The notes under the pieces: generated by a model
Seen by the model: the letters and a program-made list of their open reading frames with translations, nothing else
Databases searched by the model: none
What the model was told of the DNA's origin: nothing
Shown: positions 24,653-33,631 of the stretch, in pieces
Position numbering within the stretch: position 1 is the stretch's first letter
Layout: each line of letters starts with the position of its first letter
Position numbers and translations under genes: made by a program
Source of the DNA: Paludibacteraceae bacterium
GTDB lineage: Bacteria > Bacteroidota > Bacteroidia > Bacteroidales > Paludibacteraceae
Length of the DNA stretch: 64,000 nt
Reading direction: 5' to 3'
Assembly (NCBI GenBank): GCA_017937025.1
Contig: JAGBEJ010000008.1
Span: forward strand, 62,001-126,000

Positions 24653-25600
24653 TTAAAGCGGATATTCCTCAAACGCATACAGGACAGTTGACAAATATCT
24701 CTCGCCCGTGTCAGGCAGCAGAGCCACGATGTTCTTGCCCTTGTTCTCAGGTCTCTTGGAGAGCTGGAGCGCTGCGTATGCCGACGCGCCAGACGATATG
24801 CCGACCAGCAGTCCCTCTGTCTTGGAGAGCTGGCGCGATGTTCTGATGGCGTCATCGCTGTCAACGAGGAACACTTCGTCCACTACGCTTGGGTCATAGT
24901 TCTTAGGAACGAAGTTCGCTCCGATGCCCTGGATTTTGTGCGGTCCTGCCTTGCCCTGCGAAAGCACTGGCGATGTCGATGGCTCAACCGCCACGATTTT
25001 CACGTTCGGATTGTGTGCCTTCAGTGCCTTGCCTGTTCCGCTGACTGTGCCGCCTGTGCCCACTCCAGCCACGAATATGTCAACCTTGCCGTCAAGGTCT
25101 CTCCAGATTTCCTCGCCTGTTGTTCTGACGTGCACGGCTGGGTTGGCAGAGTTCTCGAACTGCTGGAGAATCACAGAACCCGGAGTGTTGTCTCTGAGTT
25201 CCTCGGCCTTGTCCACAGCGCCCTTCATTCCGTCAGCGCCAGGAGTCAGCACCAATGTCGCTCCGAGAGCCTTCAGCAGGTTCCTTCTCTCAAGGCTCAT
25301 GGTCTCAGGCATAGTCAGCACCAGCTTGTAGCCCTTGACAGATGACACAAACGCCAGTCCCACACCGGTGTTGCCGCTTGTAGGCTCAATGATTGTAGCG
25401 CCTGGTTTGAGAAGCCCCTTCTGCTCGGCGTCCTCTATCATAGCCAGTGCCACTCTGTCCTTCACGCTGCCAGCAGGATTGAAATACTCCAGTTTTGCAA
25501 TCAAATTAGCGCCGGCGCCATTCTGCTTCGAGAACTCTCCGAGTTCGAGCAAAGGTGTGTTGCCGACCAAGTCTGTTAGTTTTTTCGCGATTTTTGCCAT
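24653..25600 (-). CDS. cysK: Cysteine synthase A (O-acetylserine sulfhydrylase)
   Basis: CysK makes cysteine from O-acetylserine and sulfide with PLP. From ATG 25600 ([20 protein letters not shown]) the protein has 315 residues. PLP lysine is Lys47 in [10 protein letters not shown], the phosphate and substrate loop is PTSGNTG (73-79), and [15 protein letters not shown] plus [15 protein letters not shown] are present. A two-box promoter lies at 25683-25714 with an adjoining dyad similar to one upstream of mccB. The longer start at 25651 is disfavoured because it adds a non-conserved N-terminus. A diverged paralog, MccA, is at 42852. Confidence 0.97.
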   Translation of the reverse strand: MAKIAKKLTDLVGNTPLLELGEFSKQNGAGANLIAKLEYFNPAGSVKDRVALAMIEDAEQKGLLKPGATIIEPTSGNTGVGLAFVSSVKGYKLVLTMPETMSLERRNLLKALGATLVLTPGADGMKGAVDKAEELRDNTPGSVILQQFENSANPAVHVRTTGEEIWRDLDGKVDIFVAGVGTGGTVSGTGKALKAHNPNVKIVAVEPSTSPVLSQGKAGPHKIQGIGANFVPKNYDPSVVDEVFLVDSDDAIRTSRQLSKTEGLLVGISSGASAYAALQLSKRPENKGKNIVALLPDTGERYLSTVLYAFEEYPL

Positions 25601-25682
25601 AACTATTATGTTTAGTTTAGTGATTATTACAAACGTTCTGCATAACCCCAAAGGAACACTGCCCTCTTCATCTATGCAATTG

Positions 25683-25729
25683 CAAAGTTAATAAGTCACA
25701 TGCCACACGGCAATACCACATTTATAGTA
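25683..25729 (-). promoter_or_regulatory. cysK promoter with adjacent dyad
   Basis: On the minus strand the -7 box is TAACTTTG (complement of 25683-25690) and a TTG -33 box (complement of 25711-25713) is 20 bases upstream. Immediately upstream of it lies TACCACATTTATAGTA (25714-25729), which shares 10 of 12 arm positions with TACCACAAACGTGGTA upstream of mccB (41551-41566). A common regulator binding at -38 to -53 is conceivable. Confidence 0.5.
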
Positions 25730-25820
25730 TTTTCTTCTTGTTTTATTATGCGATATTCGCATCTGTAATTATTTTTGTCGCTTGAAATCATAAATATGAC
25801 GTAAATAAGGCATCCCCTCT

Positions 25821-26465
25821 ATGGCACACTTCATAATAGCTGACAATCAAGACATTACGAGACTTGGCATAGAACATATACTGCAACACGACGCAGCCAA
25901 CACCATCGACACAGCCTTCAGCAAGTCGGAAATCGTGGCGCTGCTGAAACAAGAACCTGCCTCTGTCGTGATAATGGACTACACAAATCTTAACTTCACT
26001 TCGCCCGACGAGCTCCTGATACTGAACGAAAGATTCTGCGACGCGCATTTCCTCATATTCTCGGAAGACCTGTCGCTGGACTTCATCCACAAGATTTCCA
26101 TTTACAACTCATTCAGCCTGACGCTGAAAAGCGACACCGAGGCTGAGATAAAATGGGCTATAGACTCCGCCGTGAAGGGCTCGCACTTCATTTGCAACGA
26201 GATAACCAACCGCCTGATAAACGAGAAGAAAAACGAGCAGACAAACACGACGGCACAGCTAACGAAGTCCGAAGTGCTGATTCTCAAGGAGATAGCCACA
26301 GGAAAGACCACCAAGGAAATAGCCGCCGACAAATGCCTGTCGTTCCACACTGTGAACACGCACCGCAAGAACATATTCCGCAAGCTGAACGTGAACAACG
26401 TGCATGAGGCTATAAAGGTGGCAATACGCTCTGGACTCGTTGACATAGCCGAGTACTATATATAA
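25821..26465 (+). CDS. LuxR/NarL-family response regulator
   Basis: A 214-residue two-domain regulator. The receiver domain opens with FIIADNQDITRLGIEHIL, has the phosphoacceptor candidate Asp53 in VVIMDYTNLNF and a conserved-position lysine in FSLTLKSDTE. The output domain is a clear LuxR helix-turn-helix: LTKSEVLILKEIATGKTTKE, then FHTVNTHRKNIFRKL. No histidine kinase is adjacent, so it is an orphan. The spacing of the acidic pair (ADNQD) is typical for NarL-type receivers. The gene is divergent from cysK; whether it regulates that gene is not shown. Confidence 0.92.
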   Translation: MAHFIIADNQDITRLGIEHILQHDAANTIDTAFSKSEIVALLKQEPASVVIMDYTNLNFTSPDELLILNERFCDAHFLIFSEDLSLDFIHKISIYNSFSLTLKSDTEAEIKWAIDSAVKGSHFICNEITNRLINEKKNEQTNTTAQLTKSEVLILKEIATGKTTKEIAADKCLSFHTVNTHRKNIFRKLNVNNVHEAIKVAIRSGLVDIAEYYI

Positions 26466-26497
26466 TATGTACTCTTGGCGCCAATGCCATAAAACAA

Positions 26498-26536
26498 AAA
26501 CGGATAGAAGCACAACTGCTCGCTATCCGTTTTTTT
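26498..26536. terminator. Bidirectional terminator between the response regulator and metA
   Basis: AAACGGATAG (26498-26507) pairs with CTATCCGTTT (26523-26532); T run on the plus strand and A run on the other side. Confidence 0.8.
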
Positions 26537-26555
26537 ATTGTGTAACCCCGTCACG

Positions 26556-27473
26556 CTACATAATGTTGCTCAAATCATAAGGCGTCTCCTGGTAAACGAA
26601 GTAGTTCAACCAATTGGAGTACAGCAAATTGGCATGTGAGCGCCATCTGACCACAGGCTTCTGTCTGTAATCGTCGTTCGGGTAATAATTCTTAGGAATG
26701 TCGATAGGCAGATCCTTGAGAAGGTCGCGTTTGTACTCTTTGTCCAAAGTGTCCGGAGCGTACTCTATGTGACCTGTTATGAACACCTCTTTTCCACCTC
26801 TGGCTATGAGTATGGCAGGACCAGCCTCCTCGCTCGTCGCCACTATGTCCAGTCCCGGAACCTTCTCCACATCCTCGGCCTTGATCTCGGTGTGACGGCT
26901 ATGCGGCATGTAGAACACATCGTCGAAGCCTCTGAACAAAGGATTCAACGGATCCAGCGTCTTGTGCTCGAACACTCCGAAGCGTTTCTTCGGAAGCTGG
27001 TACTTAGGCACGCCGTAGTAATAATACATAGCCGCCTGGGCTGCCCAGCAGATGAATATGGTGGAAGTGACATTGTTCCTCGCCCAGTCCATCACCTCGG
27101 TCAGTTCGTGCCAGTAGTTCACGTCCTCGAAATTCAGCTGCTCGACAGGCGCGCCGGTTATTATCAGACCGTCGTACTTGCGTTTCCTAATCTCGGAGAA
27201 ATCCACATAGAACTCTCTCATGTGCTCTTGTGATGTGTTCTTTGAAATGTGGCTGCCGAGTTTCATGAACTCAAGCTCAATCTGCAGCGGAGTATTGGAT
27301 AGCAGTCTAACTACATCTGTTTCAGTGGCTATCTTCAGAGGCATGAGGTTAAGACACACTATCTTGATAGGGCGAATGTCTTGCGAAGCCGCCCTTGTCT
27401 TGTCTATTACGAAGATATTCTCTTTTTTCAGAATATCAATTGCTGGTAATGTGTCTGGTATGTTTAATGGCAT
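26556..27473 (-). CDS. metA: Homoserine O-acetyltransferase of the MetA fold
   Basis: MetA acylates homoserine as the first step of methionine synthesis. The 305-residue product keeps the catalytic Cys142 (TIFICWAAQAAMY), His235 and Glu237 (FITGHIEYAP). Residue 111 is Glu (TGAPVEQLNFEDV). Family studies showed that Glu at this position selects acetyl-CoA while Gly, as in E. coli, selects succinyl-CoA; so the product should be O-acetylhomoserine even though many databases label such genes succinyltransferase. This fits the upstream metY, 49 bases away on the same strand, which uses O-acetylhomoserine. The pair ends at the terminator at 26498. Confidence 0.95.
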   Translation of the reverse strand: MPLNIPDTLPAIDILKKENIFVIDKTRAASQDIRPIKIVCLNLMPLKIATETDVVRLLSNTPLQIELEFMKLGSHISKNTSQEHMREFYVDFSEIRKRKYDGLIITGAPVEQLNFEDVNYWHELTEVMDWARNNVTSTIFICWAAQAAMYYYYGVPKYQLPKKRFGVFEHKTLDPLNPLFRGFDDVFYMPHSRHTEIKAEDVEKVPGLDIVATSEEAGPAILIARGGKEVFITGHIEYAPDTLDKEYKRDLLKDLPIDIPKNYYPNDDYRQKPVVRWRSHANLLYSNWLNYFVYQETPYDLSNIM

Positions 27474-27522
27474 ATCAACCTCCTCTCTTTAAATAGTCAG
27501 AAAAAACATCTATAGCATAATA

Positions 27523-28809
27523 TTAAAGTGCCTTAAATCCTGTTTCCAAATCATTTATAATATCCTCTACATCCTCGATGCCGACTGAATATCTGATCAA
27601 GTCAGGGCGAACACCAGCCTCAATGAGCTGCTCGTCGGTCAGCTGGCGGTGGGTGTGGCTCGCTGGGTGCAGAACACATGTTCTTGCGTCAGCAACGTGA
27701 GTTACAATGCAAGTCAGCTTCAGGCTGTCCATGAACTTGATAGACCTTTCGCGTCCGCCCTTGATGCCGAATGTAACGACACCGCAGCTTCTGCCGTCAG
27801 TGAACTGCTTCTGCGCGAGTTCGTAGTAAGGGCTTGACTTCAAGCCTGAGTAGTTGACCCATGCAACCTCAGGATTCTCCTCAAGGTACTGAGCGACAGT
27901 CAATGCGTTCTCGCAATGGCGTGGCACTCTCAGGTGCAATGTCTCCAGACCGAGGTTCAGCAGGAATGCGTTCTGAGGCGACTGTATAGAGCCGAAGTCT
28001 CTCATCAGCTGGGCAGTGGCCTTAGTTATGAAGGCTGCCTTGCCGAAAGCCTTGCTGTAAGCGAGTCCGTGGTAGCTTGGGTCCGGCTGAGTCATGCCTG
28101 GGAACTTGTCGGCATGAGCGTCCCAGTCGAAGTTTCCGCTATCGACGATGACACCGCCCACTGCTGTCGCATGTCCGTCCATGTACTTAGTTGTAGAGTG
28201 GATGACGATGTCGGCGCCGAACTCGAACGGACGGCAGTTTATAGGTGTTGGGAATGTATTGTCAACAATCAATGGCACCCCGTGGCTGTGAGCGATTCTC
28301 GCGAACTTCTCGATGTCGAGCACGTTGAGCACTGGGTTAGCGATAGTCTCGCCGAAAACAGCCTTTGTGTTAGGACGGAAAGCCTTGCCTATCTCCTCCT
28401 CGCTCGCGTCAGGGTCAACGAATGTGACTTCGATGCCGAGCTTCTTCATAGTCACTGCGAAGAGGTTGTATGTACCTCCGTAGATTGTCGAAGAGGAAAT
28501 GAAGTGGTCGCCAGCCTCGCAAATGTTGAATATCGAGTAGAAAGAGGCAGCCTGTCCTGAAGATGTAAGCATCGCAGCCACACCGCCCTCGAGCGCAGCT
28601 ATCTTGTTAGCCACGAAGTCGTTCGTAGGGTTCTGCAAACGAGTGTAGAAATAGCCCGAAGCCTTCAGGTCGAACAAATCAGCCATCTGCTGAGTGGTGT
28701 CGTACTTGAATGTTGTGCTTTGGTAAATAGGCAGAACACGAGACTCGCCAGTCTTAGGCTTCCAGCCTTCCTGCACGCATAGCGTTCCTAATTTTCTTTT
28801 ATCTGTCAT
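27523..28809 (-). CDS. metY: O-acetylhomoserine sulfhydrylase
   Basis: MetY converts O-acetylhomoserine and sulfide directly to homocysteine. The 428-residue PLP enzyme of the Cys/Met family has the long MetY form: GTLCVQEGWKPKTGESRVLP, PIYQSTTFKYD, YFYTRLQNPTND, GETIANPVLNVLDI, IVDNTFPTPINCRPFEFGAD and the PLP lysine Lys208 in HSTTKYMDGH. It heads a metY-metA operon with a consensus promoter at 28860-28889 and diverges from an Lrp-type regulator at 29056. Together the two enzymes form the direct sulfhydrylation route to methionine. Confidence 0.95.
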   Translation of the reverse strand: MTDKRKLGTLCVQEGWKPKTGESRVLPIYQSTTFKYDTTQQMADLFDLKASGYFYTRLQNPTNDFVANKIAALEGGVAAMLTSSGQAASFYSIFNICEAGDHFISSSTIYGGTYNLFAVTMKKLGIEVTFVDPDASEEEIGKAFRPNTKAVFGETIANPVLNVLDIEKFARIAHSHGVPLIVDNTFPTPINCRPFEFGADIVIHSTTKYMDGHATAVGGVIVDSGNFDWDAHADKFPGMTQPDPSYHGLAYSKAFGKAAFITKATAQLMRDFGSIQSPQNAFLLNLGLETLHLRVPRHCENALTVAQYLEENPEVAWVNYSGLKSSPYYELAQKQFTDGRSCGVVTFGIKGGRERSIKFMDSLKLTCIVTHVADARTCVLHPASHTHRQLTDEQLIEAGVRPDLIRYSVGIEDVEDIINDLETGFKAL

Positions 28810-28859
28810 GGTTTTGGAAATTTGTTATAGTGTATTGTTACATGCGGTTTATTAGATTG

Positions 28860-28889
28860 CAAAGGTAGTTATTTTGTTATGTTTACAAG
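28860..28889 (-). promoter_or_regulatory. Promoter of the metY-metA operon
   Basis: On the minus strand CTTG (complement of 28886-28889) is followed by TACCTTTG (complement of 28860-28867) at normal spacing. The 245-bp gap to the divergent lrp gene could hold shared operators; a weaker plus-strand TTG...TAGGTTTC pair is near 28946-28976. Confidence 0.65.
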
Positions 28890-29055
28890 ATATTATCATC
28901 AATTTATCCATGGTTTTCTTGATTATTTTAGAATAAAAAACTAAAATTGCAGAGCAAATAGGAAGAATAGGTTTCATAACGACTTCTCTATTCGCACACA
29001 CAAGAATAATAATCTACAAAACATCTTACGCAAAAGCACAAAAACACTAAAGAAA

Positions 29056-29529
29056 ATGGCAAATACACTTGACGCAACCGACATAAAAATCCTGCGCATA
29101 CTGCAGGAGGATTCCAATCTGACAACCAAGGAGCTCGCAGCGAAGGTAAGCCTGTCGCCTACTCCAGTCTTCGAACGTGTGAAACAGCTGGAGAAGAAAG
29201 GCTACATCAAGAAGTACATGGCTGTGCTGGACCCAACGAAAATCAAAAGCATTTCCGTGTTCTGCAACATCCGACTGAAAAAGCACAGCCGCGAGTACAT
29301 GATCATGTTCACCGAGGCTGTGGAGCAGATCGAGGAGATTACCGGATGCTACAACATTTCCGGCGACTACGACTACATGCTGAAGATTGTCGTCAAGGAT
29401 ATGGAGCATTACCAGGATTTCGTGCAGAACCGTCTGGGAGTCATCGACGCGATAGGCTCGCTTCACTCTATCTTCGTGCTGAAGGAGATTAAGCACACAA
29501 CAGCCATTCCGCTGTCGCAAGCATTCTAA
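29056..29529 (+). CDS. Lrp/AsnC-family transcriptional regulator
   Basis: A 157-residue protein with the standard Lrp layout: an N-terminal helix-turn-helix (LDATDIKILRILQEDSNLTT, VSLSPTPVFERVKQLEKKGY) and a C-terminal RAM ligand domain (ISVFCNIRLKKHSREYMIMF, GCYNISGDYDYMLKIVVKDM). Lrp-type proteins form octamers and respond to amino acids such as leucine or methionine. Divergence from metY suggests control of methionine genes, which is inference. Its stop codon directly abuts the stop codon of the convergent gene at 29530, without a terminator between them. Confidence 0.95.
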   Translation: MANTLDATDIKILRILQEDSNLTTKELAAKVSLSPTPVFERVKQLEKKGYIKKYMAVLDPTKIKSISVFCNIRLKKHSREYMIMFTEAVEQIEEITGCYNISGDYDYMLKIVVKDMEHYQDFVQNRLGVIDAIGSLHSIFVLKEIKHTTAIPLSQAF

Positions 29530-30600
29530 TCACTTAGAAGAATAATACTTCAGATACAGCCGGCGATATTCCTTCGTCGGCTTGTAGTGCGTGAGGAAGG
29601 TGTCAACCTTGGCGCACAGGTCTGTGTTGGACTTGCGTATCGCCCACGAGTGCAGCTGATGAAATCCGACAGCCGTGCCGTAGTCTATCTCCGGCAGCGA
29701 CTCCGACGCCTCGATGGCTTCCTTCTCGTCGCACACGGCATAGTCGATGTCGCCCTTCGCCACCATGACGAGAAGCTGCTGCGCCTGATAGTCAGGCATT
29801 TCCTTTATTATAATCGTGTCGGCTATCTCGTCGGCCAAGTTCTTGAGCCTGAGTATGTCTGGCGAATTGCTCGGCACATAAATCGTCTTCCCCGCAAGCT
29901 CCAGCTGGTCGCGTATCGGCTCGATGGAGTCGTTGTACTCCGCCTTGCGCTGCACCAGCACCTTGCGTGTCTGAAGTATCGGCTTTGAGAAAAGCACCTG
30001 CTCACGCATCTCGGTGGTCACAGGTATCGGACGCGCGATAAGGTCAACGTCGCCGTTGTTGAGCATATCGATGGATTTGGCAAGGTCATTCTCCAGTTTC
30101 CACTCCACTTCCATGTCAAGACTTGACGCAAAAGCGTTGACAAGCTCATACTGGAAGCCCTGCTCCGCCCCGTTGACGATGGAATAGTCAAGAGCGCTGT
30201 AGTCCGTAGCGACGATAAGCCTGTCATGAAGTCTGAAGTGCCATTCGTTGCCGCTGGAGTTGCTTTTGAACCAAGAGACAAACAACACCGCCGCTGGTAT
30301 CAAAAGCAGACTGACCGAAAGGATTATCCGCTGCCTTGCATTCAGCATCAGCCAGAATCTTGCTATGGATTTGAACAGCCAGACAAGCCCCTTGCCTATC
30401 GACTTGAAGAGCCAAACGATACTTTTGCCGACAAACACGACCGCCGACACAACGAACATAGCCGACTTGCGAAGCAGGAACCACAGTCCGCGCACCGACT
30501 GCTTGCACGCCTCGATGGCGCAAGCCTTCATGAGCAGCAAAAAGAGTTTGAGCTTATGCAATGCCCATTGCAGTTTTTCCTTAAAAGTCTCCTGCGCCAT
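29530..30600 (-). CDS. Membrane-anchored periplasmic solute-binding (SBP_bac_3) protein
   Basis: A 356-residue protein with a basic, amphipathic N-terminal region of about 90 residues (repeated KSIVWLFKSIGKGLVWLFKS) and a membrane segment IILSVSLLLIPAAVLFVSWF, followed by a family 3 solute-binding domain: RLIVATDYSALDYSIVNG, FQYELVNAFASSLDME, DVDLIARPIPVTTEMREQV and KGDIDYAVCDEKEA. The binding domain is related to that of the MltF gene at 3487 (both have DLIA-R-PVT and DYAV), but no transglycosylase domain follows. Its start is 23 bases after the porin stop codon, so it is probably the second gene of that operon. It may sense muropeptides or amino acids; the ligand is unknown. Confidence 0.8.
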   Translation of the reverse strand: MAQETFKEKLQWALHKLKLFLLLMKACAIEACKQSVRGLWFLLRKSAMFVVSAVVFVGKSIVWLFKSIGKGLVWLFKSIARFWLMLNARQRIILSVSLLLIPAAVLFVSWFKSNSSGNEWHFRLHDRLIVATDYSALDYSIVNGAEQGFQYELVNAFASSLDMEVEWKLENDLAKSIDMLNNGDVDLIARPIPVTTEMREQVLFSKPILQTRKVLVQRKAEYNDSIEPIRDQLELAGKTIYVPSNSPDILRLKNLADEIADTIIIKEMPDYQAQQLLVMVAKGDIDYAVCDEKEAIEASESLPEIDYGTAVGFHQLHSWAIRKSNTDLCAKVDTFLTHYKPTKEYRRLYLKYYSSK

Positions 30601-30622
30601 AAGTCTGAAGGATTAATGATGG

Positions 30623-32521
30623 CTAATCAAAGAAATTCCACGCCAGTCCCATCTGGAAACGGCCCTCGTACAATGGGTAGTTAGGCATCGAGAAGTACTG
30701 GTGGTTCATGAAGCTCTCGTTGAAGTGGTAGTACTTGAAGAAGAAACGAGCCGTGTACAAGTGGAAATTGATGTAGGCCGACAGCAGCGGATAGTTGCCC
30801 ACCTTTGTGTCGTGCTGCGTATAGAACACGCCTGTGGCAGGCATATACTTAGGCGCGTAATATGCTGTGTTATAGTAGCAATCGACGCCGATCTGCGTCT
30901 TCAGCACCTTGAACAACGGGAAGTAAACGTAGAGGTTGTTGTAGGTCGAGAACAAAGGCAGGTCGATGACCGACGTGTTGGACGACTGCTGATAGACCAT
31001 CGAGTTGTCGAGGTGGAATATCCATGCGTTGAGGTTGATGTCCGCCCTGCCGCTGACAATCTGCACCGCTGGCGCGTACTGCGTAGGGTTGGCGTCGTCG
31101 CCGTAGTAAACGAGGTTGTTCATATTGTCGAAGCCCGCCGACACAGCGAGTTCCACATACTTGTTCTGCCACGAGGCATTGGCGCCGATGTGCAGTTTCT
31201 GAATCATGTCGAAGCTGTTGCTGCGGCACAGTCCGGTGTAGTTCGACGCGTAATTCTCGTCCCAGTAGTTAGCGTATTCGTTGGAGAACGAGGCATCGGC
31301 GGCAAAGCTTATCGTATTGTTGCCCTTCAGCGGGAACACGGTGTTCACATTGCCCTCGATGTTGAATGTACCAACCGACGGACCCAGCACATAGACCTCG
31401 GCATTGGCATCGAAGAACAGGTTCTCGCCCGTCTTCTTGGATATTTCCGCGCCTATGAACAGGTTGTTCTCATGGTCCTTGACTGTGGCGCTGTCCTCCA
31501 AGTACTTGTATTGCAGCCATTCGTGTCCGGCGTAAGCCACGAGCGAGAATGGAACGTATTTCGAGAAGCCCTCGTCCAGCGACACACCGACGTGGTTGCG
31601 CAGCGAATACTGGCGCGCGGAGTCCTTAGTGACAGGATTCACAGCCGGAGACTTGTAAAACACACTTATGCTGTCCTCTCGGTATCGCTTGTCGAACTGC
31701 TGGAAGTTGAACGTGTGGAACGCCGAGAAGATTGGCTTGTACTCCACCCTGACCGAATCCAGCTGCACCTTCTTCAAGGCCAGATGCACCTTCTGATTGA
31801 AGAACACGTAATGCGACTTGAGCCTGGACTGCGCCTCGTTGTTCAGCATCACGGGTATCTGCACCGGGTTGTCGGGGTGCATCGAGTCCACAGTCACATA
31901 ATCGTGCGAGCTGACGCCGCCGTTCTCCTCGTTGAAGAACTGCTGGTACATGTATGCCGCGTTAGCCTCGTAGCGCTTGCCGTGGTAATAGCCCCAGAGT
32001 CCAGCCTTAATCTGCTTTGTCGCCTGATTGGTGTACATACCCATGGCTCGCATGTAGTCCACGAGAGCCGAGATGTTGAATTTCTTGTTTGCATTGACCG
32101 AGAACAGCGCGTTGAAGTTGTCCTCCTTGGTCTGATTGAATCCGAACGTCTGGTAGTTGAGCGACGCGAAAGGCGTCTTGGTGTCGAAGTAAGGCAGTTC
32201 GGATGGCGATATGAAATAAGCGTCGTAAGGTGTGAGGAAAGGGAAATCGGTGTCCTCGGTCCTGTCGAGCCATATCTTGGACTGCAGCGGCGAGCCCCAC
32301 GTTCCGTTGTACGAGTTCGCGATGCTGTATGCGTTCATCGGCGTGAAGTTGGCGAAGTGCGTCGTGGTTGTGTCCAACGACGCCTCCATCTTCGAGCCTG
32401 TGTTCTCGGTCAGATGCCAGACCTTGAACGGCTCACGGACCTTCTTCTTTAGGCTCACCTTCGCATGCACCGACGGCGCTGTGAAAGCGAGCGTTGCCAA
32501 TATATATATGAGTTTACGCAT
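30623..32521 (-). CDS. Putative porin (PF14121-type outer-membrane barrel)
   Basis: From ATG 32521 (MRKLIYILATLAFTAPSVHA) the 632-residue product has a signal peptide. It then shows the Bacteroidetes putative-porin pattern: ENTGSKMEASLDTTTTHFAN, DTDFPFLTPYDAYFISPSEL and TPFASLNYQTFGFNQTKEDN, where such proteins describe a conserved plug-like N-terminal segment, followed by many alternating aromatic strands and a C-terminal LYEGRFQMGLAWNFFD. It should form an outer-membrane channel. The downstream gene 23 bases away encodes the anchored solute-binding protein. The substrate is unknown. Confidence 0.85.
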   Translation of the reverse strand: MRKLIYILATLAFTAPSVHAKVSLKKKVREPFKVWHLTENTGSKMEASLDTTTTHFANFTPMNAYSIANSYNGTWGSPLQSKIWLDRTEDTDFPFLTPYDAYFISPSELPYFDTKTPFASLNYQTFGFNQTKEDNFNALFSVNANKKFNISALVDYMRAMGMYTNQATKQIKAGLWGYYHGKRYEANAAYMYQQFFNEENGGVSSHDYVTVDSMHPDNPVQIPVMLNNEAQSRLKSHYVFFNQKVHLALKKVQLDSVRVEYKPIFSAFHTFNFQQFDKRYREDSISVFYKSPAVNPVTKDSARQYSLRNHVGVSLDEGFSKYVPFSLVAYAGHEWLQYKYLEDSATVKDHENNLFIGAEISKKTGENLFFDANAEVYVLGPSVGTFNIEGNVNTVFPLKGNNTISFAADASFSNEYANYWDENYASNYTGLCRSNSFDMIQKLHIGANASWQNKYVELAVSAGFDNMNNLVYYGDDANPTQYAPAVQIVSGRADINLNAWIFHLDNSMVYQQSSNTSVIDLPLFSTYNNLYVYFPLFKVLKTQIGVDCYYNTAYYAPKYMPATGVFYTQHDTKVGNYPLLSAYINFHLYTARFFFKYYHFNESFMNHQYFSMPNYPLYEGRFQMGLAWNFFD

Positions 32522-32710
32522 AATTTGGGCAAAAATACTCAAAAAAACGAGAACTCTAAAACGCTGATGGAAGTTTTAGGAAGGAAGAAGAATAGGAAAT
32601 TTACAGGATTAAAAAGCGACTTCAGACAAATGAACTCTGCCGTGCTGTTTCCTTACGCATTGCCTATCGTTTTATAATGAGTAATAAATTGTATTCTCAA
32701 AAAAAAACGA

Positions 32711-33388
32711 CTATTCTTTCTCACTTTCCAATCTCATCTGCCACATAGTTTTGCCTTCATAGCTGAAATACTTAGGACCTTGATAAGCACCTGAAGTATT
32801 TTGCATACTCTCTGGCAAAAATTCTGCAGCAAAGGCAGAAAGCGACCACAAGCGACCTTCATATTCTATCTTGTCATCCGAAGCCACTTTGACTGGTAGA
32901 TTGAGAGCATCAAAAATGATTGTATCACCGACTTTAAGTCCAACCATGTGAAATTTGAAGGCAGGTTTTGCCTTTTTACGATTACTTTCATCATTTGCTG
33001 CTTTTATCTTCTTGTCCTCTTCTTTGCTACCACTAACAACAGGTTTGCCATCTACATATACCGCCAATTCCGCATCTTCCAACAAATCCGCAATGTCACG
33101 CATTATATCAAGAGCCACCGAGGGAGCAATATTGAAGAATTCACGATTCTGACGAATGCGCAAATCCGTCAAGCGGTCAATCTGCTTGTGAATTTGCTTT
33201 TCAACCTTGTCATATTTCGCGGTTTTAAGCGTAGCATATATTTCAAAAGGCAGAGGAACGGCAGTATTGTCCAACTCCTTAGAGCGCACATCCACTGGAC
33301 GCGAGCTCTTTCCTATCTTGACCCAATCTTCACGAAAACTTGGATTGGTAAGTATATAAACGTAACCTTGATTATTCTCGTTGCTCAT
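32711..33388 (-). CDS. GIY-YIG (T5orf172-type) protein with a RAMA-like C-terminal domain
   Basis: The N-terminal half has the GIY-YIG/T5orf172 pattern: NQGYVYILTNPSFREDWVKI, GKSSRPVDVRSKELDNT, with the Y-V-Y-I-L and V-K-I-G-K strands, the catalytic-type Arg and a later helix with Glu. The C-terminal half (GLKVGDTIIFDALNLPVKVA, EYEGRLWSLSAFAAEF, GPKYFSYEGKTMWQMR) resembles RAMA domains associated with restriction-modification proteins. A charged linker joins the two. No methylase is adjacent. The gene looks more AT-rich than its neighbours. A role in nucleic-acid cleavage or repair is plausible; the RAMA call is tentative. 225 residues. Confidence 0.75.
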   Translation of the reverse strand: MSNENNQGYVYILTNPSFREDWVKIGKSSRPVDVRSKELDNTAVPLPFEIYATLKTAKYDKVEKQIHKQIDRLTDLRIRQNREFFNIAPSVALDIMRDIADLLEDAELAVYVDGKPVVSGSKEEDKKIKAANDESNRKKAKPAFKFHMVGLKVGDTIIFDALNLPVKVASDDKIEYEGRLWSLSAFAAEFLPESMQNTSGAYQGPKYFSYEGKTMWQMRLESEKE

Positions 33389-33631
33389 TGTGCAATATAT
33401 TTATATAGTCTTTTCTACTTTTTTATTCTATCATACACTTCTATCACCTGTCCACACTTACAAACTCACCCTATCCATGAAATAATTTTGTAAATCTAAT
33501 GATTTTTTCGTTATTCCACTGAAAAAAACGGGGACATAAATGTTACGAATACGGGCAGAGCATGACCTTTCGCATAGTTATTTCAAGCAGAAAACTTAAA
33601 TTTGCAAACACATTACAACAACAGAAAAACA

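Noticed and set aside
30701-32452. Long open frame opposite the porin gene (plus strand, 583 codons)
   Set aside because: It is a compositional shadow of the real porin gene; its translation is rich in Val, Arg and His with no signal peptide or domain.
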